Source: an uncultured Porphyromonadaceae bacterium
Lineage (GTDB): Bacteria; Bacteroidota; Bacteroidia; Bacteroidales; Muribaculaceae
NCBI GenBank assembly: GCA_947175205.1
Contig: CAMWLS010000001.1
Coordinates: 55,838-119,837, forward strand
Length of the DNA: 64,000 nt
Direction of reading: 5' to 3'
Shown here one piece after another: positions 20,826 through 31,674 of the stretch. Each line of letters opens with the position of its first letter. Position 1 is the first letter of the stretch. A program made the translations under genes and the position numbers. The notes under the pieces are model-generated. The model was not told the origin of the DNA and ran no database searches. It worked only from the letters and a program-made list of their open reading frames with translations.

Positions 20826-20858
20826 CGAGCCGACAGTAGTATTCTATTAGTCGGCTCG
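20826..20858 (+). terminator. ftsH terminator
   Basis: CGAGCCGAC...GTCGGCTCG perfect 9-bp stem. Confidence 0.75.
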
Positions 20859-20905
20859 GGTATTAAATAACGCTATCTATATACCCTTCAGAGGGTATCT
20901 GGTAT

Positions 20906-23308
20906 ATGAATAATACAGTTAAGCTGTCCCAACTTTTACCCGGAGATACTTGCGTGGTATCAAAGGTCCACGGTCACGGAGCGTTCAGAAAGCGCGTCCT
21001 GGAGATGGGAATCATAAAAGGCCGGCCAATTCAGGTTCTGCTTCAAGCTCCCCTTAATGACCCTGTAAAGTATCGCGTAATGGACTATGAGGTTTCATTG
21101 CGACGTTCTGAAGCAGATTTGATAGAAGTGACAGAGGTGACAGATCCTCAACAGAAACATGAGCTTGTGAGTACGGGGACTGTCCTCTGTGATGAGACTC
21201 TCCAGACCATTGGTTCCCACAGCCACAAAGTCATTAATGTGGCCCTTATTGGTAATCCCAATTGTGGAAAAACGTCTCTCTTCAATATTGCCTCAGGGGC
21301 AAAGGAGCATGTTGGCAATTATTCAGGTGTCACCGTTGACGCCAAAACCGGCCATTTCAGATATAACGGCTATAGATTTAACTTTGTGGATTTACCGGGA
21401 ACTTATTCACTTGCGAGTTATTCACCTGAAGAACTTTACGTAAGGGAATATCTGCGTGATGAGAGTGCGGATATCATTCTTAATGTGGTGGATGCCTCTA
21501 ATCTGGAACGTAATCTGTATCTAACCACAGAACTTATAGATATGGACAGGCGTGTGGTTATAGCCCTTAACATGTATGATGAGCTCAGGCGCCGTGGGGA
21601 TGAACTGGATTATGAAGCTCTGGGCCGTATGATTGGAGTGCCAATGGTCCCTGTGATTGCTCGTACAGGAGAGGGAGTAAATAAACTCCTTGATACTGTT
21701 ATAGCCACCTTTGAGGGTAAACATTCTGATGTCCGCCACGTACACGTAAGCCTTGGACCGGACATGGAGGCTGCTGTACGCAAGCTGATTGACCGTCTTA
21801 AGGAGTGTGAGAACATGCATCATCACTTTTCTCCGCGCTATGTGGCCATTAAACTGCTTGAAGGTGATACCATGAGTGAGAAAATGGTGAGAAATCTTAA
21901 AGAAGGGACCACCATTCTGGAATTAAGAGATATCCTCAGGAAACATCTTGAGGATATGACTCAGCAAGATATCAGCGCTGATATAGCTGCAAATAAATAC
22001 GGCTTTATTGCCGGAGCTCTTGCTGAGACCTTTATGCCAGGCAATAAAGAGAGTAACCAAAGTACCCGTATAATGGATGCTTTGGCCACAAGTAAACTTC
22101 TGGGGTTCCCGCTTTTTATAGCCATAATGTGTTTTATCTTCTGGGCAACATTCTATATTGGTCAGTATCCCATGGACTGGATAGAAAGCGGGGTGAGCGC
22201 TCTGTCACTTTTAACTCATTCTTATCTTTCAGCCGGTCCTGTCAGAGATATGATTGCAGACGGAATAATAGGCGGAGTGGGGGGCGTCATTGTTTTCCTG
22301 CCCAATATCCTGATTCTGTATTTTTGTATCTCATTCATGGAGGACTCCGGTTATATGGCGCGCGCGGCCTTTATAATGGATAAACTAATGCATAAAATAG
22401 GATTGCACGGGAAGAGCTTTATTCCTCTTGTTATGGGGTTTGGCTGTAATGTGCCGGCTATCACAGCGTCAAGGGCAATAGAAAGTAAGAGTAGCCGTCT
22501 GATTACCATACTCATAAATCCCTTTATGTCATGTTCAGCGCGACTGCCTATTTATGTTCTCATGGTGGGAACATTTTTCCCGGCTCATGCTTCACTGGTC
22601 TTTATAGGACTATATCTTACAGGGATTCTTATGGCTGTGATTACGGCTAAATTATTAAGAAAGTCGCTGTTCAAAAAGGATGAAACCCCCTTTGTAATGG
22701 AACTTCCGCCATATAGAGTTCCAACTCTGAAAGCATCTCTACGGCATACCTGGGGCAAAGGAGAGCAGTATCTCAAAAAGATGGGAGGCCCCATACTGAT
22801 AGCATCCATTCTGGTGTGGGCACTGAATTATTTCCCAAGACCCGCTGATATTCATGATACTAATGGGGCGGCACAACAGGAAACAGTCAGCAATGACTCA
22901 TACCTTTATAGAATAGGTAAGGCCGTCACACCCGTATTGGAACCCTTGGGCTTTAACTGGAAGGCTACTGTGGCAGCCGTGGCCGGAGTTCCGGCAAAGG
23001 AAATAGTGGTATCCACCCTGGGCGTTTTATATACAGGTGATGAAGCCACTGCTGAATCAACTTTGGCTGAGCGTCTGAAAGCTGATAACGGAGAGAGTTC
23101 TGAGGCTTCAAACGATGGATTTACTTCAGCTTCAGCGCTTAGCTTTCTGGTGTTCATATTACTTTACTGCCCGTGTACAGCCACTGTTACCGCTATTGCG
23201 CGAGAAACAGGTTCATGGCGGTGGTCAGCATTCTCTGTCTTTTATAATACGGCTGTTGCATGGCTGGCGTCCTGGTTAGTATTTACAGTTACCAGGATGA
23301 TATTATAG
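20906..23308 (+). CDS. feoB: FeoA-FeoB fusion ferrous iron transporter
   Basis: N-terminal FeoA-like domain (LSQLLPGDTCVVSKVHGHGAFRKRVLEMGI) followed by G domain GNPNCGKTSLFN, NYSGVTVDAKTG, and FeoB gate domains. Confidence 0.95.
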   Translation: MNNTVKLSQLLPGDTCVVSKVHGHGAFRKRVLEMGIIKGRPIQVLLQAPLNDPVKYRVMDYEVSLRRSEADLIEVTEVTDPQQKHELVSTGTVLCDETLQTIGSHSHKVINVALIGNPNCGKTSLFNIASGAKEHVGNYSGVTVDAKTGHFRYNGYRFNFVDLPGTYSLASYSPEELYVREYLRDESADIILNVVDASNLERNLYLTTELIDMDRRVVIALNMYDELRRRGDELDYEALGRMIGVPMVPVIARTGEGVNKLLDTVIATFEGKHSDVRHVHVSLGPDMEAAVRKLIDRLKECENMHHHFSPRYVAIKLLEGDTMSEKMVRNLKEGTTILELRDILRKHLEDMTQQDISADIAANKYGFIAGALAETFMPGNKESNQSTRIMDALATSKLLGFPLFIAIMCFIFWATFYIGQYPMDWIESGVSALSLLTHSYLSAGPVRDMIADGIIGGVGGVIVFLPNILILYFCISFMEDSGYMARAAFIMDKLMHKIGLHGKSFIPLVMGFGCNVPAITASRAIESKSSRLITILINPFMSCSARLPIYVLMVGTFFPAHASLVFIGLYLTGILMAVITAKLLRKSLFKKDETPFVMELPPYRVPTLKASLRHTWGKGEQYLKKMGGPILIASILVWALNYFPRPADIHDTNGAAQQETVSNDSYLYRIGKAVTPVLEPLGFNWKATVAAVAGVPAKEIVVSTLGVLYTGDEATAESTLAERLKADNGESSEASNDGFTSASALSFLVFILLYCPCTATVTAIARETGSWRWSAFSVFYNTAVAWLASWLVFTVTRMIL

Positions 23309-23314
23309 GCCATG

Positions 23315-23902
23315 TTATATGATACCTTCACTGAAGGCTACTTCACGGTACGCGTTTATCATACGCCTGATCTGACGGTCTTCATCTATGGCTTTGTATA
23401 TACCAATGGGGAGTCCGATGACAACACCTAAAACACCTCCAAAAAATACATCCTCTGACGTATAGTAAAACACATACAGCATCAGACTTATCATGCACGC
23501 TGCAAAGATAAAGCTGACAATGAGAGTATAGCGCTGGAACTTCTGAATCTTGATGGCCCGGTGCAGAGCTTCCACAACCGGTGTATCCAGTGAGGCTATC
23601 TTTTTTATATAGGACGCAAATACGCCGTTGACAATACCCATGCTGACGCCAAAAATTATATACAGTAAAATTATCCAGATGGACATATGGGGCACTATAC
23701 GGTGCAGAAGATAACCCATGGGGAAAAAGGCAAATCCCAGGAATTCCATACGTGTGTAGCGGTGTATCAACTTTTGTGCTGCGGAACGTGCGTGTCTGGC
23801 TCGCTCAGCTATCCGTTGAATATCTGTAGTGTTTGTTGTTTCTATTCTTTGCCACTCAGCCTTAAGTATCTCAAGAGGGTCCTTTTCTAAACGTTCATTC
23901 AT
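23315..23902 (-). CDS. Membrane protein downstream of ECF sigma factor (possible anti-sigma or accessory)
   Basis: Four predicted TM segments with cytoplasmic-like N-terminus; 12 bp after the sigma gene. Confidence 0.55.
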   Translation of the reverse strand: MNERLEKDPLEILKAEWQRIETTNTTDIQRIAERARHARSAAQKLIHRYTRMEFLGFAFFPMGYLLHRIVPHMSIWIILLYIIFGVSMGIVNGVFASYIKKIASLDTPVVEALHRAIKIQKFQRYTLIVSFIFAACMISLMLYVFYYTSEDVFFGGVLGVVIGLPIGIYKAIDEDRQIRRMINAYREVAFSEGII

Positions 23903-23914
23903 GGTCAGATATTT

Positions 23915-24469
23915 TTACTTTAACACCATTGCTTTTTTCTTTAGTCTCTCTTTAATGCGGTGCAGAGAAGTTGCCACATTTGATTTGCTCAAACCGGTAA
24001 TCAGTGCTATCTCATCATAACTGCGGTCTTCCAGCCATAGCGTAACGAGTGCCTTTTCCAGTGGCTTAAGCTCAGAGATGAGTTTGCGGAGAAGCTCATA
24101 TCTTTCTTTCTCCTCAGAAGCTTTCTGAAAGTCATCACCGGCTATGGACAGAACAGGTTCATCTATGGAGAGAGTGTTAGAATGACGGGAATTCTTCCGG
24201 TGCCAGGTAATACACGTGTTCAGTGCAAGGCGGTATATCCACGTGGAGAGTTTTGCATCGCCACGGAATGAATCCAGCCCTTGCCATAGATTAATACATA
24301 CCTCCTGCCATAAATCCTCATATGATGCGTCAGCTCCGGCATAGACATAGCACACCTTGGACATGATGCTCCCGTACTCAGTCAGTAAGGCAGAGTACTT
24401 TTCTTCTCTTGCGTCGGCATTTTTTCTATGAAAGAATGAAAGAATCATAAACTGTTTTTTTAGACGCAA
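23915..24469 (-). CDS. ECF RNA polymerase sigma factor
   Basis: Region 2 YEDLWQEVCINLWQGLDSFRGDAKLSTWIYRLALNTCI; region 4 LEDRSYDEIALITGLSKSNVATSLHRIKERLKK. Start may be 24448 (MILSFF). Confidence 0.9.
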   Translation of the reverse strand: MRLKKQFMILSFFHRKNADAREEKYSALLTEYGSIMSKVCYVYAGADASYEDLWQEVCINLWQGLDSFRGDAKLSTWIYRLALNTCITWHRKNSRHSNTLSIDEPVLSIAGDDFQKASEEKERYELLRKLISELKPLEKALVTLWLEDRSYDEIALITGLSKSNVATSLHRIKERLKKKAMVLK

Positions 24470-24505
24470 GAGTATTTAAAAAAATTACACTTATGCTAAA
24501 ATAAA

Positions 24506-26311
24506 TTACAACGGCAAAGAGAAGATAGTCCCGTCAACAAGGGTTACAATAATACTGTCACTGGAAGGATTTTTTACGAAGCCATTAATCTCTCCGGTAC
24601 CAAGGGTATATGTCTTAATTACACGTCCGTCATTGCTGTCAAGGATACAGACAATTCCACGTCTTGAACCCACATATATCTTTTCGTTAACCTCTATAAT
24701 GGGGCATGGTGCATGGTCATATCCCATGCCCATGTTTGTAAGCCAGATTTCTTCATAACCGTTTCTGTTGTCCTTTATTGCCACTAATTCACCGTCCATA
24801 GTTTTTGCGTAGATGCTGCTCGCGTCTTCAGAGACACCCATACTTTCCCGAAATCTATGCGAATTATCTCTCCAGAGGGTTTCCCCTGTCTCAAGATCTA
24901 TGGCTGTCATGAACCTATCCGGAGCCACAATATATACGGTTGAATCTGTAACTGCGGGAACCACATTACCCGGACTCAGTAATCGGTTAGTCTTTCCATT
25001 TTCCCATAACCATTTTATATTCCCGGTCCCGGAATCAATACAGTACAGATGTGTATCCCAGCACCCGAAGACTATGTTTTTACCGTCAGGTGAAATAACC
25101 GGTGCGGCCTGACAGTAACCTTGAATACTGTCCGTAATAACAGCGATGTTGGATAACCCGATATCTGAACGGAGGAAATATCCGTGTCCGCCCTGATAAT
25201 AGTAGTCCCCGAGAACAGCTCCGTCAGCAACAGAAGGCTTATTTGCCGGAGAAGTAATATAATCAGTCTGCTTACCGGTTTTAATATCAAGGATACAAAT
25301 GCCCTTTGTTGCTGGGACTGCAACTCTATCTTTCAAGACCGTAGGACGTCCAAAAATAGCCATACCTATAGGCTCAGAGGTCCATAAAAGTGTTCCATCA
25401 GTAGCGTTAATCGCCTTAATCAAACCTGTAGATGTACCGTAAAATACTGTATCTCCGGCAACCACCGGGATTGTAAATATTGAAGCATCCTCTTTTACAA
25501 GCGGTTTAATATCCGGTGACGGAATACTAACCTCAATTGACTCCGGATGCTTCAGGCTGATTGTGTACATCAGTGTTGGAACCTCGGAAAGAAGTTTCTC
25601 ATAAAATACAGCTGTATCCTGATTAATATATACCAGAGAATAACCCAGTGAACCGTCTTTCATCTGCAAGGCGCGAACCATCACTCCGGGAATATCTCCC
25701 AGCGTATATTGCATCCAGTGGTGATAATGTCCGTTAATATGTATTACTGTGGGATATTTCTGTAGTATGTCCAGGTATTGCTGCCAGTTATCAAGATCAT
25801 TCTCTCTGATGGGATAATGATTAAAAGATACTACTCTACGCCCGGGAACTACAAGGCGTCCCAACTCCCTATCTAACATCAGCAATTCATCAGTGTTTGC
25901 GTGTCCATCACCCATTTTCATAAACGGACCACAATTAATACCCGCAATAACTGTGGAATCTATGACATCAAAGAAAGTGGTCCCTTGCCATAGTCTGGGG
26001 AAGGTGGTACCACAACTTTCGCTCCAATTATTTTCATGATTTCCGGGAATTACGTATAGCGGATGTGTGATAGAGTCCAGTTTACTTTTTACATTTAGCA
26101 GTTCTGCGTCATCGCCTTGATTGGTAAGGTCTCCGCACACAATTACAGCATCAAGATTTAAAGTGTTGATTTCCCGTACTGCAGCTGTGAGTGCTGAATC
26201 ACATCTGTTTCCCGGAGTCACGTGAATATCACTAAGAACAGCAAACTTCTGTGCAGAAACAGAGGTAAAGGTAGCAATAGTTGCAAAAATCAGGAAGAGA
26301 GGAAGTTTCAT
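24506..26311 (-). CDS. Secreted metallophosphoesterase fused to PQQ-like beta-propeller
   Basis: AVLSDIHVTPGNRC, VICGDLTNQGDD, PGNHENNW, FNHYP, GHYHHW; then PQQ-type repeats (GTLLWTSEPIG, GNIKWLWENG, GETLWRDNS). Start set to ATG before the signal peptide. Confidence 0.85.
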   Translation of the reverse strand: MKLPLFLIFATIATFTSVSAQKFAVLSDIHVTPGNRCDSALTAAVREINTLNLDAVIVCGDLTNQGDDAELLNVKSKLDSITHPLYVIPGNHENNWSESCGTTFPRLWQGTTFFDVIDSTVIAGINCGPFMKMGDGHANTDELLMLDRELGRLVVPGRRVVSFNHYPIRENDLDNWQQYLDILQKYPTVIHINGHYHHWMQYTLGDIPGVMVRALQMKDGSLGYSLVYINQDTAVFYEKLLSEVPTLMYTISLKHPESIEVSIPSPDIKPLVKEDASIFTIPVVAGDTVFYGTSTGLIKAINATDGTLLWTSEPIGMAIFGRPTVLKDRVAVPATKGICILDIKTGKQTDYITSPANKPSVADGAVLGDYYYQGGHGYFLRSDIGLSNIAVITDSIQGYCQAAPVISPDGKNIVFGCWDTHLYCIDSGTGNIKWLWENGKTNRLLSPGNVVPAVTDSTVYIVAPDRFMTAIDLETGETLWRDNSHRFRESMGVSEDASSIYAKTMDGELVAIKDNRNGYEEIWLTNMGMGYDHAPCPIIEVNEKIYVGSRRGIVCILDSNDGRVIKTYTLGTGEINGFVKNPSSDSIIVTLVDGTIFSLPL

Positions 26312-26321
26312 AAATCCGGAT

Positions 26322-27551
26322 TTATTCTGATATTTTATCTGTATATTTTGATGGCAATTCTTTAGAAGTCTTAACTCCAAGTTTGTAAAGAGAATCAGCC
26401 CTTGATATCAAATTCCCTTTCCCTCCGGTAAGTTTTGAAAAAGCGCTGTCCCATGCATCACGTGCATTATCAAGAGAACGGTCAATTTTATCCATGTCTT
26501 CCAGAAAACCACGCATTTTCTCAAGCATTTTTGATGCTTGATTAGCTATCTCAACAGCATTTTTAGTCTGCTTGTCATGTCTCCACATCTGCTCTATCAA
26601 TTTTACCACAGACATCAGGTGAGTGGGAGAGACAATAATTATCCTGTTATCAAAGGCATATTCCCATAAACTCGGGTCAGTATTCATTGCAGCGAGGTAT
26701 GCGCCCTCGTGAGGAATAAACATCATTACAAAATCCACGCTGTTGCTTCCAACATAGTCCTGATATGACTTATTCTTAAGCTCAGAGATATGAAGCTTAA
26801 CAGACTGAGCATGAGCTTTCATGGCTTTGTCCGCCTCGGCTGCATCTGAAGCATTAAGAGCCTGAAGATAGGCCTTCATGGAGGTTTTGGAATCAATAAT
26901 TACGGTACGTCCGTCAGGATAATTCAGAACGGCATCCGGCCGTATTTTTTTACCTTGCTCATTCTCTGATGTAAACTGCAGGAAATACTCACGTCCTTCT
27001 GTCAAACCTGAACGTTTCAGTATGTTATCCAAAATCATCTCACCCCAGTCACCCTGAACTTTATTATTACCTTGTAAAGCCTGAGTCAGCCGCTTTGCTT
27101 CAATACCAATACAATGATTTAATTCCACAAGCTCCTTGATTTTTTCAGATAAAGAAAAACGCTCACGGGCCTCCTTGTCATATGATTCCTTAAACGCGTT
27201 TTGAAACTGGCGTAAGTTATCTGCCACAGGGTTGATAATTTCAGATACGCGGGTATGGCTCAACTCTGCCAAATCCATGGCAGAACGCTGAAGCACTTCT
27301 GCCGCAATGCCCCTCATTCTTTCTTCTGTATCCTTGCGGTCCTCATGAATACGTTTAATTTCGCGCTCATGTTCAGATGTAATTCTGTCCAGCTGTTCTT
27401 TAAGGACCTTGTTTTCAATCTGCATACCAGTAAGCTGCTGTGTCTTTTCATTAAGCTCAGCAGTCTGTTTTTTTAGTTTCTCTTCAGTTTTGAGGTGAAA
27501 TACAAAAATTATTATGAAGAAAATGGACAGGAGGATAAATACTATTTCCAT
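26322..27551 (-). CDS. rmuC: DNA recombination protein RmuC
   Basis: N-terminal TM plus coiled coil, QGDWGEMILDNILKRSGL, RPDAVLNYPDGRTVIIDSKTSMKAYLQ, DFVMMFIPHEGAYLAA. Confidence 0.92.
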   Translation of the reverse strand: MEIVFILLSIFFIIIFVFHLKTEEKLKKQTAELNEKTQQLTGMQIENKVLKEQLDRITSEHEREIKRIHEDRKDTEERMRGIAAEVLQRSAMDLAELSHTRVSEIINPVADNLRQFQNAFKESYDKEARERFSLSEKIKELVELNHCIGIEAKRLTQALQGNNKVQGDWGEMILDNILKRSGLTEGREYFLQFTSENEQGKKIRPDAVLNYPDGRTVIIDSKTSMKAYLQALNASDAAEADKAMKAHAQSVKLHISELKNKSYQDYVGSNSVDFVMMFIPHEGAYLAAMNTDPSLWEYAFDNRIIIVSPTHLMSVVKLIEQMWRHDKQTKNAVEIANQASKMLEKMRGFLEDMDKIDRSLDNARDAWDSAFSKLTGGKGNLISRADSLYKLGVKTSKELPSKYTDKISE

Positions 27552-27573
27552 ATCTTAATTTGAGGCTTAAAAC

Positions 27574-27620
27574 CAATAATGACGGAGTATCAGAGCTATT
27601 GCTGACACACCGCCATTATT
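27574..27620 (-). terminator. rmuC terminator-like hairpin
   Basis: AATAATGaCGG...CCGcCATTATT stem. Confidence 0.45.
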
Positions 27621-27671
27621 TCAAATTATGTCTTATAAGACTAAGTTACAGTCTAATAAGTTCCAATAACT

Positions 27672-28862
27672 TTACCGTGGGAGGATATTTATTTTAAGAG
27701 CAGCATAGGCGCGGTCAGCTTTCTCTCTTGCCGTTTCAACGGTATCCGCGGTAGCAAGGATAACTCCCATTCTGCGGTGACCCTTAATTTCAGGTTTACC
27801 GAATATGCGTATCTGTACGCCGGGCTCAGAGAGGACATTTTCAAGATTGTCCATCTCAATCTTATCAGTATCACCTTCAACTACTATGGCACGGGAAGCA
27901 GACGGGCCATAGAATCTGATGGAGGGTACAGGAAGACCAAGCAATGCGCGCGCATGCAGCCCAAACTCGCTGAGATCCTGAGAAATCATGGTTACCATAC
28001 CGGTGTCATGGGGTCGGGGAGATACTTCACTGAAGATTACCTCATTATCTTTTATAAAGAGTTCTACGCCAAATATTCCGTAACCTCCCAGAGCATCTGT
28101 AATGGCTTTAGCTGCCTTGCGGGCTTCCTCCAGCGCATGTTCTGTCATAGCCTGAGGCTGCCATGACCATCTGTAATCTCCATCTACCTGAATGTGACCT
28201 ATGGGCTCACAGAAAACAGTACCTGCAGAGTTGCGCACAGTAAGAAGGGTAATTTCGTAGTCAAAATCAATGAATCCCTCCACTATGACACGTCCCGCAC
28301 CGGCACGGCCGCCTTCCTGTGCGTTACGCCATGCCTTTTCTATATCTTCCTGTGTCTTTATTGTGCTCTGGCCATGACCTGAAGAGCTCATTACCGGCTT
28401 TACTACACAGGGTATTCCTATTTCAGCTACAGCCTTACGGAATTCCTCATAATCAGATGCAAATCTGTATGGAGATGTCCGCAGGCCAAGTTCCTCTGCA
28501 GCCAGACGTCTTATTCCTTCACGATTCATGGTTAGCAGAGCTGCGTTAGCTGTAGGAACAACATGAAACCCTTCCTTTTCAAGCTCAACAAGGGTGGGAG
28601 TTGCAATGGCTTCAACTTCCGGAATAATAAAATCTGGTTTCTCCAGTTCAACAATCTCGCGTAATTTAGCCCCATCAAGCATGTTGAATACATGGCTGCG
28701 GTGAGCTATCTGCATGGCTGGCGCATTGGCGTAACGGTCACATGCCACTACCTCAACACCGTAACGCTGCAGTTCTATTGCCACTTCTTTCCCAAGTTCT
28801 CCACTACCCAACAAAAGGGCTTTAGTACCAACGGGAGTTAAAACTGAACCAATTTTTGTCAT
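27672..28862 (-). CDS. purT: Formate-dependent phosphoribosylglycinamide formyltransferase
   Basis: [54 protein letters not shown]. Confidence 0.95.
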   Translation of the reverse strand: MTKIGSVLTPVGTKALLLGSGELGKEVAIELQRYGVEVVACDRYANAPAMQIAHRSHVFNMLDGAKLREIVELEKPDFIIPEVEAIATPTLVELEKEGFHVVPTANAALLTMNREGIRRLAAEELGLRTSPYRFASDYEEFRKAVAEIGIPCVVKPVMSSSGHGQSTIKTQEDIEKAWRNAQEGGRAGAGRVIVEGFIDFDYEITLLTVRNSAGTVFCEPIGHIQVDGDYRWSWQPQAMTEHALEEARKAAKAITDALGGYGIFGVELFIKDNEVIFSEVSPRPHDTGMVTMISQDLSEFGLHARALLGLPVPSIRFYGPSASRAIVVEGDTDKIEMDNLENVLSEPGVQIRIFGKPEIKGHRRMGVILATADTVETAREKADRAYAALKINILPR

Positions 28863-28936
28863 TATATTAAGTTTAAGTGATAAATGAAAGGTATCTTAAA
28901 TTATGGGACTTAGTCCTATAAGTTTAAAGCGGGCTT

Positions 28937-29506
28937 TTATTTAGAGCGCTTTACTTTTATGAGGCTGCGTTCTGTTATTACATAATCCACAGCTACATCA
29001 TGGGGCATTACATCATCAATGCTATCCACCAGTTGGAAATGGTATGCTACTCCTACACGGACCGCTTTTGTCTCTGCAAGTAAACGGTCATAGTAACCTT
29101 TCCCACGCCCTACGCGATTACCCTGACGGTCATAAGCTACTGCAGGCACAACTACCATCTCTATCTGATCCATGGATATGCTGTCATCCCCGTCAGGCTC
29201 TTCAATATTGAAAGCACCCAGATGTAAACGGGAGCGGTCATAAGGTAAAATATCAAGATTTACTCCATTAACTCTGGGAAGGAAAAAGCGCTTGCGAGTG
29301 TGCCATTTATCAATGAACTCAAGCGTAGATAACTCATCCGGCAGAGAGTGGTACATGAGAATGTTATCTGCCATCATGAAAGCTGCAGTCTGTTCCAAAG
29401 CTTCAAAAACAGCAGCTGCGGCAAGCTGTTTTTCTCTTGGACTTAACAAACTTTTCTGCGCCTTAATAGCGGTTCTTATATCCTGTTTTGTTTTCTTTTC
29501 CTTCAT
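28937..29506 (-). CDS. 5-formyltetrahydrofolate cyclo-ligase
   Basis: VVVPAVAYDRQGNRVGRGKGYYDRLL. Confidence 0.92.
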   Translation of the reverse strand: MKEKKTKQDIRTAIKAQKSLLSPREKQLAAAAVFEALEQTAAFMMADNILMYHSLPDELSTLEFIDKWHTRKRFFLPRVNGVNLDILPYDRSRLHLGAFNIEEPDGDDSISMDQIEMVVVPAVAYDRQGNRVGRGKGYYDRLLAETKAVRVGVAYHFQLVDSIDDVMPHDVAVDYVITERSLIKVKRSK

Positions 29507-29545
29507 GACATTAGCGTGTTAATAATACAATAACGCAGCTGTAGG

Positions 29546-31165
29546 CTAAGGCATTATGGGGAAATGTGCTTTGCCGGTTTCCAATTCTTTGACAGCCTGC
29601 TGTACAGCCTTGTCATCTTGCTGGTAAACCTCATAGAAGAATTTGCTGCCCAAAATGTCCTGAGCAATAACTGCTTTTATTTGATTAACAATCAATGAGC
29701 CACTTTGGCTTATATAATAAGGGCGTTTTTTTATTCCATGCTCTCTTGCATAGTCTGCGAAACTTTCAAGAATTATACGGTCAGGAGGTAGCAGTTTCAG
29801 TAGCTGGTCAAGAGTCTTACATCTGCTCAGCTGAGACCGGTTAAGGTCTACATATTCATAAGCATATGCACCCGGAAGATTCTCTCTCATAATACTAAGG
29901 TAATAGCTGTTGAAACCTGTAGTATCCGTTGGAACGAATACATCCGGTATTATTCCGCCGGCACCATACATCTTACGGCCCGTGGTGGTAAGGAATGTTC
30001 TGGACTTGTCCGTGACAATACTATCCGCGCTGAAAAGTTCACCGTGGTCTACCCGGTCAAATAATTCCAGTTCATATGAATTATTGCCGTTCTTATAATC
30101 TTTCTGAATACAACGTCCGGATGGAGTGTAATATCTCTGTACAGTGAGGCGCACCTCACTGCTGTCAGGAAGGATAAGGGGCTTTTGAACAAGACCCTTA
30201 CCGAAAGAACGTCTTCCTATAATAAGGCCGCGGTCATTATCCTGTATGGCGCCTGCAAAAATCTCACTTGCGCTTGCGCTCTGTTCATCCAGCAGAACTG
30301 CCACCTCAAAATCACGGAACAAGCCGGTGCCGTCACTGAGCACTATGTTATTACTGCCTGGCGTGCGCCCGCGCGTCTCAACTATAGTGCGGCCTGGAGT
30401 AAGGAATTCATTTACCATCATTATGGCCGGCTCCATATAGCCTCCTGTATTACCGCGTAAATCAATTACAAACTTCCTTGCGCCTGAGAATGCCAGTGAT
30501 GTGAGAGCCTTGTAAAACTCATCATAAGTGGTGCGGGCAAATTTGTCCACTTTAACCATACCTATGCTGTCTGTCAGCATATAAGCGGCAGAAACGGAAG
30601 GCTGGGGGATATTACCGCGTGTGACGGTGTAGTTGCGTACGGTCCCGTCAGCGGGTCTGAGAACCGTGAGTGTAACAGTGGTACCTATTTCTCCGCGCAA
30701 GTGTGAAAACACCATCTTTTCATCAATATCCTTACCGGTAAAATTCTCGTTGTCCACTGCAATAATCCTGTCACCGGCCAGAAGTCCAACTTCCTCCGCC
30801 GGACCTCCCGCAACAATTTCAACGAGACGTATGGTATCATTAAGAATATGGAATTTGACTCCCACACCTCCAAAAGAGCCTTCTAATTCTTCTGATATCT
30901 GACGCTTATCTTTCAGCGCTATATATGCAGAATGAGGGTCAAGATTCCTCAGAATCTCCGGTATAGACATTTCCACAAGTGAATCTATACTTACGGAGTC
31001 AACGTACTCTTTATCTATCATTTCCAGCAATGACAGAAGTTTCTTTTGTGAGGGAGTAAGCTCAGGCTGATGCGGAAGAAGATAATATCCTCCCCAAAGC
31101 CCTATTATCATACAGATGGCTCCAATAATAGGAGTCCAGTATGTGAGTTTATTCTTTACTTTCAT
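29546..31165 (-). CDS. S41 family C-terminal processing peptidase
   Basis: PDZ GGPAEEVGLLAGDRIIAVDNE, SASASEIFAGAIQDNDRGLIIGRRSFGKGLVQ. Confidence 0.93.
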   Translation of the reverse strand: MKVKNKLTYWTPIIGAICMIIGLWGGYYLLPHQPELTPSQKKLLSLLEMIDKEYVDSVSIDSLVEMSIPEILRNLDPHSAYIALKDKRQISEELEGSFGGVGVKFHILNDTIRLVEIVAGGPAEEVGLLAGDRIIAVDNENFTGKDIDEKMVFSHLRGEIGTTVTLTVLRPADGTVRNYTVTRGNIPQPSVSAAYMLTDSIGMVKVDKFARTTYDEFYKALTSLAFSGARKFVIDLRGNTGGYMEPAIMMVNEFLTPGRTIVETRGRTPGSNNIVLSDGTGLFRDFEVAVLLDEQSASASEIFAGAIQDNDRGLIIGRRSFGKGLVQKPLILPDSSEVRLTVQRYYTPSGRCIQKDYKNGNNSYELELFDRVDHGELFSADSIVTDKSRTFLTTTGRKMYGAGGIIPDVFVPTDTTGFNSYYLSIMRENLPGAYAYEYVDLNRSQLSRCKTLDQLLKLLPPDRIILESFADYAREHGIKKRPYYISQSGSLIVNQIKAVIAQDILGSKFFYEVYQQDDKAVQQAVKELETGKAHFPIMP

Positions 31166-31172
31166 TTTCCGG

Positions 31173-31604
31173 TTAATCCAGAGACGGGATGTGCTGACAT
31201 TCTACCCCGGCACGCCTTAGAAGCTCTATGCCGTCTGCCAGTCTGTATCTTTCATTAAATACCACTCTTTTAATACCAGCCTGAATTATGAGTTTTGCAC
31301 ATTCAAGGCATGGTGAAGCAGTAACATATAATGTGGCTCCGTCGCTGCTGTTGTTACTTCGTGCAACTTTTGTAATAGCGTTTGCTTCTGCATGGAGGAC
31401 ATAGGGTTTAGTATAACCCTCCTCGTCTTCACAGACGTTTTCAAATCCGCTGGGGGTCCCATTGTATCCATCAGAAATTATCATCTGGTCTTTAACAATA
31501 ATAGCTCCTACCTTACGTCTCTGACAGTAAGAGTTTTCCGCCCATATATGTGACATACGGAGGTATCTTTTGTCTATTGTCTCTCTCTTTTCCTGACTTT
31601 CCAC
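31173..31604 (-). CDS. dCMP deaminase family protein
   Basis: HAEANAI and PCLECAKLIIQAGIKRVV zinc deaminase motifs. Confidence 0.93.
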   Translation of the reverse strand: MESQEKRETIDKRYLRMSHIWAENSYCQRRKVGAIIVKDQMIISDGYNGTPSGFENVCEDEEGYTKPYVLHAEANAITKVARSNNSSDGATLYVTASPCLECAKLIIQAGIKRVVFNERYRLADGIELLRRAGVECQHIPSLD

Positions 31605-31674
31605 GTGTGTTGAGTTTTAAAACTGCACAAAGGTAATGAAAATATGAAGTTTTTAGCTCAATAATGAGGAAAAA

